From assembly GCA_015680685.1 (NCBI GenBank), contig MNCI01007785.1:1-64000 (forward strand): a stretch of 64,000 bases of DNA, read 5' to 3'. Origin of the DNA: Gnetum montanum (Eukaryota > Streptophyta > Gnetopsida > Gnetales > Gnetaceae). The notes under the pieces were generated by a model, which was given only the letters and a program-made list of their open reading frames with translations, searched no databases and was not told where the DNA came from. Position numbers and translations under genes: made by a program. Numbering within the stretch: the stretch's first letter is position 1; every line of letters starts with the position of its first letter. Shown here in pieces: positions 35,072 through 46,754 of this stretch.

Positions 35072-36820
35072 CTCTCACATGGTAGACTAGGCCATGCCTC
35101 TTATACAAAAATTGAAAAACTAATTAATAATCAAGCTATAGTTTGAGTTAAATATCTAGAAATACCAAAATAAATTTGTGAAAATGCCTTAAAGAAAAAT
35201 AAAAGGTACTTCCCTATACCACACAAATACACAATAGGGAAAAGCCTCTAGAACTTTTACATATTAATTTGGTAAGCTCAATGCCTATACTTGTTTAAGA
35301 AAGAGGAAAATATTTTCTTGTTGTTCTAGATGATTTTAGGAGGTACGTATAGACCTATACCTTACATTCCAAAAATAAAACATTTTTCATCTTTCAAAAT
35401 TTCTTGAAATTAACAAAGAATAGATTAAATTTTAAGATTAAAGAAATAAGCTTTAATAAAGGTGAATAATTTCTTAATAATTTATTTGAAAAAAATTTGT
35501 GAAGAACATGGCATAGAGAAACAAACCACTTTTGACTACTCCTCAAAATAATAAAGTGGGTGAAAGAGAAAATTAAAGTATTATAATAAATATCAACTTC
35601 TTAATGATTTTTGGAATGAAGTTTTTCATATTTTAACATACATCCCTAATAGGCTCATCACCACTTTAAGTAAAGAAAAAACTCCATATCAACCCTTGTA
35701 TAGTAAAGTTCTAAACTTATCTTATTTAAAAGTTTTTGATTGTACATGTTATGTGAAGAAATCAATAGAATTATTAAATAAATTAGAAGATAGAGATAGA
35801 AAATACATATTTCTTGGTTATGATAGCAAAACTAGTGGTTATAAATTCTATGATCCAAAAGAAAAATAATGGATAATTTCTAAAGATATAAAAATAAATA
35901 CTGGTTTGAAAATTTTAATAAATAATATAGGAAAAAGAAAAATTTCAAATACATGGGTGGAGAGAGATCATTCATAACATTTTAAAAGAAGATTTACAAG
36001 ATGAAAATCCATTGCTCATGTTGTATATTAAATACTTAATTCATGAGCCATAAAATGTTATAAAAGCTTTAAAACCATACATTTGGAAGCATGACATGAA
36101 GAAGAAATATGATGTCATTATGAAGAATCAAACTTCAAAAACTATGGAAAATCCAAATCTAAGAAAGTTACTGATGAAAATTTGATCTTGAAAACTAACT
36201 ATACTTAAGATAAGTAAAGTTACAATGTATAAAGCATGACTTATTGTTAGGGATTACATGCAAAAGATGTATGTTAATTATGATGAAATTTTTTCCCTTG
36301 CTACAAAATTCAAAATCATAAAATCTATCATGTCTTTTGTTATAAATCATAGCATCAAACTTCATCAAATGGATGTAAATTCTACATTATTCAATGGTTA
36401 CCTAGATAAGGAAGTCTAGATCAAAAAACCTAAAAGGTTTAAGGTAAAAGATGAAGAAAATAGGGTATCTAAGCTCACAAAAACTCCATATGATTTAAAA
36501 CAAGCCTCAAGAGTTTGGTTTCATAGAATAAGCAAATACTCAGCTTATCGAAAGCTAGGTATAGATCATGCATTTTTAAGCTTACACTCTACTATAAACA
36601 AGTTGGAACTGGTTTCATCAAAATCTCTTTATTTTGATGACTTGGTATTTTGTGGAACTTCTAAAAAATTGATTATTAAATTCAAATAGGATATGATAAA
36701 AAAGTTTGAAATGAAGGATTTTTGTTTGTTAAAATATTTTTTAAGCATTGAAGTAGACCAACATGAAGGTTGTTTGAAAAATTATTAAACCAAATATGCA
36801 CAGTTCATCCTTTATAAATA
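35072..36820 (+). pseudogene. Ty1/copia pol relic: GAG-pre-integrase, integrase, reverse transcriptase
   Basis: Readable in shifting plus-strand frames. The pre-integrase motif SHGRLGHASYTKIEKLI is at 35075. The integrase core start KSLELLHINL is followed by FLVVLDDF (~35260-35330). The integrase C-terminal region has KTPYQPLYSK, then YLKVFDC, then KYIFLGYDSKTSGYKFYDP (~35680-35880). The RT shows LHQMDVNSTLFNGYLDKEV and LTKTPYDLKQASRVWFHRI, and its catalytic box reads YFDD at 36630-36641 where copia usually has YVDD. It ends near 36820 with no readable RNase H. In copia elements integrase precedes RT, as here. Dozens of stops and shifts make this ancient. Confidence 0.85.
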
Positions 36821-37037
36821 CAAAATTTATTTTTTCTTCATTATGTTAGAAATTTATTTCATGTGTTCTATGGGAAACTCTAATATACTATGATCTATTA
36901 AATGAATTAGAAGTATGATTATAACTCTGATTTAATAGATAACTATGCTTCATAATATTTTCTATAGTTATAAGTATCATAAATCTTACTAGCTATTTAC
37001 AAATTCTCTTAGTCATGAACAAAGTTACGTTGATATA

Positions 37038-37509
37038 ATTTTGTAAATTAGTACTAATCATAAGCTATCATAGATAGTTTATAACAAGTACTATTTCTTG
37101 TTCAAGTAAATCATAACATCTTCTTTAGATTTGTTGTTACCTTGATTTGACAATGCTAAGTTCATATATACTTGTGTTTGAGTGACATTGTCCTAGAAGT
37201 AATACAACTCTTATATGCTTGTAACATCTTGTTACATTATGAGCTCATGGCACACTTATGATGTTCATTGGTAAACTATTATCATTAAACTTATGTGGGT
37301 TGGACTATTTTGCACTCATTCAATGATGCATCATTAAGTTAGCTCAACTATCATTAATAACTAATAAACTACTACCTCAATCATAGCTTATCCTTTTTTC
37401 CTTCATAGCCTTCATAGCCTTACTCTTCATGAATCCTTAATTTGAATCCATTATGCTAAATTTATTGGATCCATCATAAGCTATCTATGTTAGCTTATTA
37501 TTAGTATTA
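37038..37509 (+). repeat. Tandem duplication, unit A (~470 bp)
   Basis: Starts at ATTTTGTAAATTAGTACT and is repeated directly at 37510 with an offset of 472 bases. Shared landmarks are GTACTATTTCT, CTAGAA, TTAGCTCAACTATCATTA, CATAGCTTAT and CTTCATGAATCCTTA, all in the same order. It is non-coding. The strand is arbitrary. Confidence 0.75.
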
Positions 37510-37955
37510 ATTTTGTAAATTAGTCTTAATCATAAACTATCATATATAATCTATAAAAGTACTATTTCTAGTCCAAGTAAATTATGACATCTTTTTTAGA
37601 CTTGTTACTCCAATTTGACTATACTAAGTTCATAAACACTTGTGTTTCAGTAATGTTATCCTAGAACTACTACAAATCTTATATGGTTGCAATATCTCCT
37701 TACATTGTGGGCTCATGACATGCTTATGATACTGATTAGTAAACTATTATCATTAATTTTATGTAGGTTGCACAATTTTGCGCTCATTTAGTGATCCACT
37801 AGTAAGTTAGCTCAACTATCATTAATAACTAATAGACTACTACCTCATTCATAGCTTATTCTTTTCCCCTTCATACCCTTCATAGCTTCACTCTTCATGA
37901 ATCCTTAGTTTGGGTTCATTATGAAAAATTTCTTGGGTACATCATGAACTAGTCT
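37510..37955 (+). repeat. Tandem duplication, unit B (~446 bp)
   Basis: Second copy of the unit at 37038-37509, diverged at many positions. It ends near 37955 after CATCATGAACT, where unit A has CATCATAAGCT. Confidence 0.75.
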
Positions 37956-39289
37956 TCCTTTGATGCTAGGCTTCTTGTACTTCACATCTTTTCTCAAGTA
38001 CCATTTATAGCCTTTGTAATAAACTCATGATTTTATTGAAATAGGGTTAAGAAATAATGAACTTCTTATTCATTTTTACCTTTGATAATGTGTTTATGTG
38101 TTGCACCAAGTTTTTATTTGTAAGATAATAGTGAAGTTCTTTATGTAATGGATACCTTTGTAGATAGAAAAATTAGAGAAGACCTTGAAATTATAATTCT
38201 TCTAATAATGTTAATCAAGATTAAGGCTATTTTACCCACTTAATGTAATGCCCTATTAAGTGATTAGAAATTTGTTTAAAATCCTACTTAATTTAATTTA
38301 ATATCTCTAAATTTTTTTCTTTTTATTTTATTTGTAAATAGTTTATAGTATGTTCTATGCTTATTTACCAACTCATTATTTTATATGTTAGAAGTTGTGA
38401 GTTAAATCATGTTTGCTATATCATTATACTTTTGGTTTCTTTTTGCCTCTTGAACCTTTTATATTTTCTAACTAATTATTTTAAATTACTTTTTGTTTAT
38501 TTTATTTTATTTTACACCAACAACAACTTGTATCCCTTACTTTTCCTACGTTTCTATTTATACTACTTCTATCTTGTAACTAGCCATTTTTATTTTAGAG
38601 GTTATATCTCTTTAATTTTTTTTCTCTCCTTCTTTTCTACTTCTTTTTTCTACATTGAGTTATTTTTATTGTAGTAGTTATATCTTTATTTTTTTTCTTA
38701 CCACTAGTGATTTTTTTTAAAACTAACGATTATTTGCCACATCTTAACTACTTGTTACCTACAATGCTATTTATTCTCTTTCCAATCCTTAAGAAATCAA
38801 TTGCAATCTAGTATAATTCAAAACATTTTGCAAAGAAAAAATATGCAAGGTACAGATGATACATGTCATTTTGTTTTCCTCACAACATTTAGAATAGTTT
38901 ATATTCAAGCCCCTTAACTTTGTATGTATCATCATTCATTTTATACATGTTGAGTTGAGCCAGTGGTGTTTTTGTTCTTTACTTTTGTTATCACATGGGA
39001 TCATTCATAGGCTTCTAGAGAAAACTTAGAAAATAAAAGGTAAGTTACCTCACCATTTTTTATTAAGAATAGTGTGGATTTGGAGTCATTTCATCATCAA
39101 GACAATATATGGTTTTTTATTTACAAATTCAAAGATATCTTTAAGTTAAATTTAAAGTTATCATTTATTGTAAATGATTATACTCCATTTTGTTGGAATA
39201 AGGCTAGGATGATGATGATTATTAAAAAAAATAAAAGGTTAAAGTTTATTTTATTTTTATTAATATAATATCTTTCTACTTATTTTTAA
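37956..39289. other. AT-rich stretch, nothing firm
   Basis: TGTAATGCCC at 38244 resembles a plant LTR start, but no matching end or duplication was found. The 105-codon frame at 38357-38674 is T-rich and hydrophobic by composition and is not a convincing gene. Confidence 0.4.
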
Positions 39290-39500
39290 AAAAAAAGTCA
39301 TGTATTTTATCTAAAAAATTGAAAGAGTTATGTAAAGGAAAATTTGAGAATTTAAAAGAACAAGTTTTAGAAAATGAAAAATTAATAAAGTGTGAAAGAT
39401 GGCTAGCATATAAAATAGCTTCTAAAACATATGAAAACATTAAGTTATATAATATGGCCCTACACAGCAATGCCCCCATGGTTGTATTATGGCATTAAAG
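39290..39500 (+). pseudogene. Coiled-coil fragment, possibly copia gag
   Basis: A plus-strand frame of about 65 codons reads LSKKLKELCKGKFENLKEQ, then LENEKLIKCERWLAYKIASK, and stops after VVLWH. The Lys/Glu-rich heptads resemble the coiled-coil region after the zinc knuckle in some Ty1/copia Gag proteins. It has no start, no zinc knuckle and no partner domain nearby, so the assignment is weak. Confidence 0.25.
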
Positions 39501-41097
39501 TTCTAAGAGGACTATTGCTTCTATGTATGATGATGAAAAACTTGAAGAAACATTGAAGTATAAAACTTAAAGATAAAATATTTCTCTTTTTCTCATTTTT
39601 ATCTTAAAAAGAAATTTTTTTAATCAATTTTATGAAGATTGTGAGTTTCTAGAATATTAAGATTAAGAGGGATTGTGATTGGTGTTATGATAGATAGAAG
39701 TTATGATTGGGGTTATTTTTCTCTCAGAAAGTTAGACATTGTCATTAGGAGTGGATCATAAGCTATTAGTAGGTAGTTACTAGATCTTAATGAGTATTTA
39801 AAACTTTAAAAGGAGGATTTGAGTAAGGGAAGGAATATGAAAAGTTACTTTAACTTATAAAGGACGTAGAGGATGACAAATAAAGAGGTTGAAACTTCAA
39901 AGAGGCTTCAAGCTTCAATGAAGTGAAGTGTGTGAAGTATCCAATACTAACAGAAAAAGACATTGGAGAGTTTTCATGATTGGGAATAATTAAATGAGAA
40001 GAGTAGGTCTTTGAAATAACATGAAGCTTCTAAATTATTAAGGCTTCTATGGTATGTATCTATGTTACTTGTGTATATCTTTCAAAATGTATTTCATAAT
40101 GAATTAATAAAAATTTTTAATTTTATTTCATTCTAAGTAAATTATATTGCATGCTACGTTTTTAGTGTTTTAAGAATAGTATGAGATTATGTCCCTTATC
40201 AAAATACCAGTTTTCTATACATTGTAATAAATTTTTAACCTTGAAAAATTAACTCTCACACTTATTAGGGAGATTTCACAACCTATCTATCATAGTTAGA
40301 GTTGTACCAACCAAAGATAAAGGATGTGAGAAATATGATTTCATGGTACATGTAAGTGAAATTGAGCATTATGAAAGTATGTCAAACTTTAGTGTTTCTA
40401 ACTTCTTATGTTTCTAACTTCTTGGTCTTGAGGGTAAACTAATTTCCCTTAACATCACATTAACTAATGTAAAGAAGATAAGTGTTGCTCATTCATTGCA
40501 TTACAATGTACACAAAGTAATAGTTTTCATAAATGTATAGTGCGTAAACTAATTTCATATACAAGATTTACAAAACACTATAATGGAATGTACAATGCAT
40601 ATAGGTGGCAATAATTCTAAATATTATTTAAAGTGTAAGTGGGAAAGATGTTCATGCTAGACTCTTCTAATTAATTATAACTACTTGATCACTAAGCTTG
40701 GACTAAGAAATTTATAAATCTCTTTATATTTATTTTATGTTAATATTTTGATATATTTTCACACAATTGGTACATGGCTTCTAAGTGCTTTCATAAATTG
40801 CAATAACTTTCCCTTTCACTAGATATTACCACTATCAATATTCATGTTAAGAAAATAATGATCATGTACTGGATTTTCAAATAGCAAATTTAGCATGTAA
40901 AATTCTCCTATAATAGTTAAGGGTATCCAAACATATGAACTATTATAACCCTATCATTCGAATTGCTAAGAGGTATTGTCCATATACTTTCTTGAACAAC
41001 TTCATACATGTGCTCATGGTTTAAAAGAGGCTACATAAGGCATTTATTTTTCTTTGAATTTTGATATTTGATTTAGTGCAAATATGTTCATGTCTGA
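39501..41097. other. AT-rich stretch, nothing recognised
   Basis: Contains direct TTTCTAACTTCTT repeats near 40395-40425 and otherwise nothing I can name on either strand. Confidence 0.4.
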
Positions 41098-41152
41098 GAT
41101 TACTGACAGTACCATGTGCAATTCCGGTTAGGCTTTTCAAGTCTCCTTGTTC
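41098..41152 (-). repeat. Body segment of a local repeat, attached to the tRNA-like relic
   Basis: In plus orientation it reads GATTACTGACAGTACCATG then GCAATTCCGGTTAGGCTTTT. A second copy lies at 41857-41912 without the tRNA-like part. The layout (tRNA-like head, unrelated body, truncated second copy) is SINE-like, but two copies do not prove a family. Confidence 0.4.
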
Positions 41153-41226
41153 TAGTAGAGATAGGATTTGAACCCATGACCTCAAGGTTATGAGCCTTGC
41201 AAGCTACTAGACTACACTACTTTGTG
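41153..41226 (-). pseudogene. trnfM: Plastid-type initiator tRNA (fMet, CAU) relic
   Basis: The 74-base minus-strand sequence has the length and layout of plastid trnfM-CAU. The acceptor strand CACAAAG corresponds to CGCGGAG (three G-to-A changes). The anticodon stem CAAGG/CCTTG is perfect around loop CTCATAA with anticodon CAT. The variable region is AGGTC. The T arm ATGGG-TTCAAAT-CCTAT holds the B-box-like GGTTCAAATCC. The acceptor 3' strand is CTCTACT. Most differences from the plastid gene are C to T or G to A, so it is a nuclear copy decayed by deamination, not a working tRNA. It could be a plastid insertion or the head of a tRNA-derived SINE. Confidence 0.65.
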
Positions 41227-41856
41227 CAAAAATCTTATTTTTCTTTCTTGTTTCCTTTTGATCTCATCTAAAGAGAAAAGCAAATACCCCAAACAAAATG
41301 CAAATTTAGCAAAATAAAGCACATGTACTTTGTTTATGTTTTTTTATTATGCCCTTCTAGGAAGGGGACAATTAAAGTTTGCATATCACATTAGATTTTG
41401 GAGGTATACCTATACCCAAAGGGAGTCTACAAATTGGATTTTATTATGCTAGGTAATAAGCAAGCATAAGCATTCTTATGAAAAACTTGTCTACACACAA
41501 AAAAATTCTTGATAATTCCCTATGGGTCTTCTAGTTAAAAAAAATGCTGATGAAGATACATTGAGGCATTATTATATTGCAAATCCTGTAATTGACTCTG
41601 AATGTCCTTTTTTTTTTGTCTACACATAAAACATTTCTTTTCTTTTTTCTCAAAAAATCTTGAATCACACCACATTTCCTCATGTCATTGCCTCTTCTTC
41701 TTTCTTTCAATGAGACTTTTTTTATTTTTTGCCATATTTAAATTATATTTTAGAGGAAGAAATTCTGTTGAATTTTGCTTTTCTTTTCTAAGGGTAATCA
41801 AAGGACTAATTAGCCAAACTTACCTGATGCACACATGAACCATGTTCAGGTGTAGG
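41227..41856. other. Intergenic stretch, nothing recognised
   Basis: T-rich (T-runs at 41337-41345 and 41608-41617), with no domain on either strand. Confidence 0.4.
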
Positions 41857-41912
41857 ATTACTGCCGGTACCATATGCAATTAGATAGGGCAATTCTGATT
41901 AGGCTTTTGAAC
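41857..41912 (-). repeat. Second copy of the tRNA-associated repeat body
   Basis: Shares GATTACTG-CCGGTACCAT-TGCAATT and TTAGGCTTTT with 41098-41140, interrupted by about 12 extra bases, and lacks the tRNA-like head. Confidence 0.4.
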
Positions 41913-43577
41913 TAGAGCACCAGGTAAGTTCACTTTTGCCAAGGACTAGAGCAGCAGCACATGCAGGTAAAGACGGTTCAGGTAAGGAAGGCTTGTTGAG
42001 GTTCATATCAATATCACATTAGCTAAATAATGTGCAGGAGTGTTAGGAATGGCATTTGCATTTAACTTTTGGTTTTTCAAGTCTAGTGGGTGGATGGTCT
42101 TCTGTGTTTTCCCTGCTATCATAAGTGAAATGAATAGAAGGACCTGCACCATGGTATGGGTATGGGTCATGGTCACGACCAGCTTAATGTCAATCTGAGG
42201 TAGTAAGTTCAAGAGTCCGTCTGCCTCCAGCATAATGTCACTGATTTCTTTGAACAATTCCATTTATACTTTTTTACTGGAAACACAATAGGACATCAAA
42301 CTCAAAGCTGGCTGCTTCAATTATGCTAAAATTATATTCATGTTTAGCCCCCTTCATGCTTATCTGTATTTGGACTATGCTTAGTAGTTAAAAGTGGCAT
42401 TGAAGCATCAAATTCTCTGTTCCATGTTAGCTGTCATATAACTACAGAGTACCGACAACCCAGAACTGGTTTGTTTCATACGTAAAAGCAAAATGAACAT
42501 CAAGCAAGATCAACAAGATAAGATCTGCTGGAAATATCCCGCTAGTAACGATTTCAGTACACATGAATGAAGATGGACATGTACTATGCTCAAACCCAAA
42601 TTGTCCACCAACACTGTGTTGTCATTTCAGCCTCTGCAGGTAAGCAACCAAATTCAACTCGAGTTAGAAGTTGTTGGCTGTCAGTGCACGTTGCCCAATT
42701 AATTCATGTTCATGTTCAGAACAAAATGGATTTTAATATTTTCCCTTGGGGATGCTTTCAAATACTACAGCTGTTCCTTTATTGCTCAGTGTTGTGTTCA
42801 GGATGAAAATTTTTTTGAAGAAACATTTTGTTTCATTTTAGTCAATGTGATAAAACGCCCACTTCTTAACCAATTAAAGGCTTGGAAGGCCAAGTTGCTG
42901 TAAAGCTATGCATAGTTTGGGAAATCTCCAGATGTGCTATATATGGCAATGCAATGCAATATTGAAGCCGATTCAAAATCAGATTGGACATTTAATGTAA
43001 TAAATAGCATTATACTTTTTTTGTTTTTCAAGTTTACTATATTGTTTATTACTAATTCTAATACCCGTGAAAAAATAAAATTTTTATATTTAATTTTCCA
43101 CTCTAACTGACCTTTTAGATGGAAAAAAATGGAAAATGCAGAACTTGGATGGATATAACTGCTCTATTTTGATAATATTGATGATTTTAATCCAATTTTT
43201 TGGATCCAATTAATAAAAAAGAAAGCTGCCGAGTTGCCAATCCTATACCATTTTTCAATTAATGAAGCTATGTAAATAAAAATTTTATAATATAAGAATA
43301 AGCTATTTTGTTTAAAAAGGATAATTATTTGGAGCCTTAATGTTCATGCTGCTAAACGTTTAGTGAATGAGTGAAAGCTTGATGCGTTAAAAGTAGTTCT
43401 CTTCAAGTGACTGTTCCAAAATAGGGTATTTTGTCTATTTTCATTAAATCATTATTATTTTAATGGTGTTATGTGTCAATCACCATATCTATATAGTGTG
43501 AACATGAAAGATTTTTCTTTGGTTTTCACTATGAGGATAGTTCAAATAATTAGGTTTATGATAACAATATGGACTTG
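41913..43577. other. Mixed-composition intergenic stretch
   Basis: Between about 41,930 and 42,960 the sequence is less AT-rich. It carries a minus-strand 86-codon frame (42263-42003, MELFKEISDIMLEADGLL...) and a good plus-strand splice donor (CTGCAGGTAAGC near 42638). I recognise no family and would not call a gene. After 42,960 it returns to AT-rich, non-coding sequence. Confidence 0.35.
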
Positions 43578-43664
43578 AAGCCTATGTAGGCAATAAAAGC
43601 TTTAAAACATAGACATAAAAATGGATAAAAAATGTTTTAAAGCTTTTATAGCCTACATAGGCTT
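43578..43664. repeat. Near-perfect 33-bp fold-back (21-base loop)
   Basis: Left arm 43578-43610 (AGCCTATGTAGGC..., then AAAAGCTTTAAAACAT) and right arm 43632-43664 are reverse complements with one mismatch. The RNA would form an 87-base hairpin. It could be a young inverted duplication, a tiny MITE-like element or a small-RNA precursor. Confidence 0.7.
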
Positions 43665-44599
43665 ATAGTAAATGGAAGAATGAGAAAATAAAATTAATAA
43701 TATATTCAACCTAACTTCTATTGTGTATGGGGAACTTACTTCTTAAGCTTATCAACATCAAGAATAGATACTTTAATTTTTATTTGAAATATCTTTACTT
43801 TTTCTCTTTGGTAGTTCATGTCATCATTGTGCCATATCTAAATAAATTAAATGTATTAAAACATCTCCACTTTTTTGTTCTTGTGGATTTTGTATCTTCA
43901 TTATGCCTTATTTAATCATGTTACTTATGACACAGTTCATAATTTTTCACACATAACCAAATATAGCCATGCTATTATTATTTTAATAAAATTTTCATGA
44001 ATCTATAATTAAATTTAGCTTATGGTAATTTTAGTGTTAATTAATAAATCCAAGTATGCTATTAGTGCGTTTGGACCCATATAGAAAATAATAATAAAAT
44101 TATTATACCCATATTAGAATAAGCATGCTAGGGGCGTAGAGGATGTTCTAATTTTTTTATTAGAACATCTTGATTGTGTATTATTATTGTTACTTATGAT
44201 ATATGAATATATAGTTAATTCACCTAATAGTATAATATTTATATAAAAAATTATAATTTGAATAGCAATTGAATCAAATGTTACTTGATTAAATATATGT
44301 ATCATGTATTTTTAAAATTTTTATTATACTAAATTCTATAGTCACATAGAATTGGGAAACTAAGGATGAGAATGAAATTGACAAAGGATGAGAATGAAAC
44401 AAGAAAATGACTATTATGGTCTCCATATTTCTCAAAACAATTTTAGAGAATTTCCCAAGGGTTTCCATCATCAAAATCTAACACATGAACAAGAAAGCTA
44501 TCCAACTTGGTATTTATCTGGATGGCTCATCCATTTTGAGCATTCCAAAGGGGCATGGGCAAATACTCCAGGAACATATCTACGGTAAAGATATCTCAC
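43665..44599. other. AT-rich intergenic stretch, nothing recognised
   Basis: No domain or repeat boundary was recognised. Confidence 0.4.
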
Positions 44600-46328
44600 A
44601 TTTCCAATCCTTCCAAGTTCTAACCAATTGTATCTGACAATAAAAAGATTGAGTGCTGTGCAGATCAGCAGATGTGACGTTCTGGAAGAGGAGACAGTTG
44701 CATTTTCTTGATCGTTCGTTAAGATTATATTAGCCCATGTAAACCCGTAAAGGCTACACTAAGCCAATGAATTTTAAATGGGCCTAGCAGGGAATATTCA
44801 GTGAGCACCGAATTCAGTACATAGTCATGCAGAGAAACATGTGGCATACTCAGAGACCGTGGTCCGAAATCAACGCTTTGTCATTTCAGACATTAAAAGA
44901 AAATTCAGGTTCAGTACACCATGAGTGCCTGTGCAGTGTTGCATCACCGTCCTGCCTTCATGAACCCTAATTAAATCAACCATGACGGGTACCCACAAGT
45001 TGCAGTTACAGGATTCTTTATCAGCATCTCTCCTTATGAGCCCAGCTATAAACAGTCAACAGCCACATTATAACCTTTCCTCTCTGTTTTCTGAAGGATC
45101 ACGCAGTCATGGCGGACGGGAGAAAAGAAACGAAAGAGCCTTTATTTGTCCTTTAATGGAGAACAAGGGAAGGTTAACAGAAAGAGAGAAAAAAGAAAAC
45201 CAGAAATTTTATCCATGGAAGCTGCATGGGGTTGCCCAGTATCTGTAATAAGATTGAGGTTCACTCCTTGATGTGCTCTCTCTCAACGATTCTGTCATTG
45301 TTCTTTCTTTTTTCCTGCTTCATTCCATTTCTTTTTTACTTCTCTATATAGCATGGATATTAGTCAGAACTCAGAAATATGACTTCTTCTCTACTTTAAT
45401 ATTGGTTGTTCTCTACTTTAATATTGGTTGGTCTGGCATGGAGCCATAAATTTTGCATTTTTGGAATCATCAAAGTGTTTCTGCACACGTCTTCTGAGGA
45501 AATATTTTTCGAATTCAAATTTTCATAAATCCGACAAACCCTAGGTTTAATCTTCAGATCTGAATTTTCTTTCCAGTTCTGCACCGGTATGAGATAAAAT
45601 ATCATGAATCAGTTAAATTTTAAATTTGGTTCCGTGTTCACTTGACTATGCAATTCTCTAACCATTCCATGTGTTTTCAATTTTCAAAAAGTAGATGGAT
45701 AAATTTTATGGCTAAATATAATAAACCAGAAAAAATAAATCTTCCTTTCAAGTAAGAATGATATTTTTGTGGTCAGATGTCGTGTATCGTTCTAAGATTT
45801 TCTGGCCTTTACAGGATTGCTGAGTTGGTTCGTGGGTCAACTATAAAAGATCAGGATCAATCCTAGACTATGACATTATTTTAAGAAATTGGAAACCAGC
45901 ACCTTATGAAAATGTGTTAGATATCATAATGATATCTTCTTTCGTTGCTAAATTCGGTGTTATGTTCAGTGAAAGAGAGATAAGGTCTTTTCCAGGTTAT
46001 CAGAATGATGAAACCACTGATTTAGGAGAGGGAGATCAAGTTTTTTTTAAAATTTCAGTTTCTTTCAAGTTAGTGCATCGAATATTTTCTTTCTGAAAGT
46101 CGATACAATTTTTTTTTCTCTAAACATAAGAGAAGCCAACTACAAATCTACAATAAGATTATTCTTTGTGGTTTTGTTTATGCTAACGTTGATAATCTTT
46201 AGCTTAACCATAGATTGAAAATTCGGATTCGATTGGCAACCATTTTTATATATGAGATCGGGAAAATCAAAAGAAACAAATCGAATTAAAATCGTCAATA
46301 TTTACAAAAGAGAGCACTTATATGCACT
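44600..46328. other. CpG-bearing island with splice-like signals, possible relic of single-copy sequence
   Basis: GC and CpG are higher than in the flanks, especially 44,650-45,300 (for example TGACGTTCTGG, CATGACGGGTACC, GGCGGACGGG). Plus-strand splice-acceptor-like sites occur at about 45,576 (TTTTCTTTCCAG), 45,814 (GGCCTTTACAG) and 45,995 (TTTTCCAG). An 88-codon frame (44982-45248) and a 60-codon frame (45914-46096) overlap it but match no family I know. It may be a gene-flanking or 5' leader region. No gene is called. Confidence 0.3.
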
Positions 46329-46349
46329 CATGTTAGTACACAGGTTTTC
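46329..46349. repeat. Target-site duplication of LINE fragment, left copy
   Basis: CATGTTAGTACACAGG then TTTTC; repeated with one single-base indel at 46735-46754. A duplication of ~20 bp is typical of LINE insertion. Confidence 0.6.
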
Positions 46350-46734
46350 GACCAAGCTTGGATGAGGTTCTTTTTGGTGACACTCTGCATCTTCAAGGCT
46401 CTTTGATTTATATCGGGGGTGTCGCCTTCATCCCCTTATTCTCTATGCTATCTGGAAATTTCGTTGTAATGTGGTTTTTCAATGTGATTCTCCTACTAAT
46501 ATTTTCTCCTTGTCTATTCAGCTAATGCTGCAGTTGAGCTCTTGAACTTTTTCTCTCCCATTTTTCCTAATTTCTTGTAGTTTCTCCTCTTTTGAGGTGA
46601 GCTTTTCCCCTTTGGCCGTTAGTGTCTCCTTCTTTGAGACCTCTTCATCTTTTTTGACCCTCTCTTTTATCCCCTTTGTACTATTTTCTTTTTTCTCTAT
46701 TAATTAAATTTATTTTTTGGGGTCCGACAACCCC
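46350..46734 (+). mobile_element. 5'-truncated LINE fragment
   Basis: 385 bp between ~20-bp direct repeats. One plus-strand frame reads LYAIWKFRCNVVFQ, the style of the conserved W-x2-WK-x-RN-x2-VF segment near the C-terminus of plant LINE ORF2, and then SPTNIFSLSIQLMLQLSS followed by a stop. After it come a T/C-rich 3' tail and the end TTTTTTGGGGTCCGACAACC, similar to plant LINE 3' ends but without a poly(A). 5' truncation is the usual fate of LINE copies. Confidence 0.5.
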
Positions 46735-46754
46735 CATGTTAGTACACGGTTTTC
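46735..46754. repeat. Target-site duplication of LINE fragment, right copy
   Basis: CATGTTAGTACACGG then TTTTC; matches the left copy with one base deleted. Confidence 0.6.

Noticed and set aside
38244-38253. TGTAATGCCC as the start of another LTR
   Set aside because: No matching terminus, primer site or duplication could be found downstream.
38357-38674. 105-codon hydrophobic ORF as a membrane protein gene
   Set aside because: Extreme T-richness gives Phe/Leu/Tyr runs by composition; no start context, homology or neighbours support it.
44982-45248. 88-codon ORF as a host gene
   Set aside because: No recognisable motif, low-complexity charged C-terminus, and no supporting exon structure; mentioned only within the CpG-bearing island.
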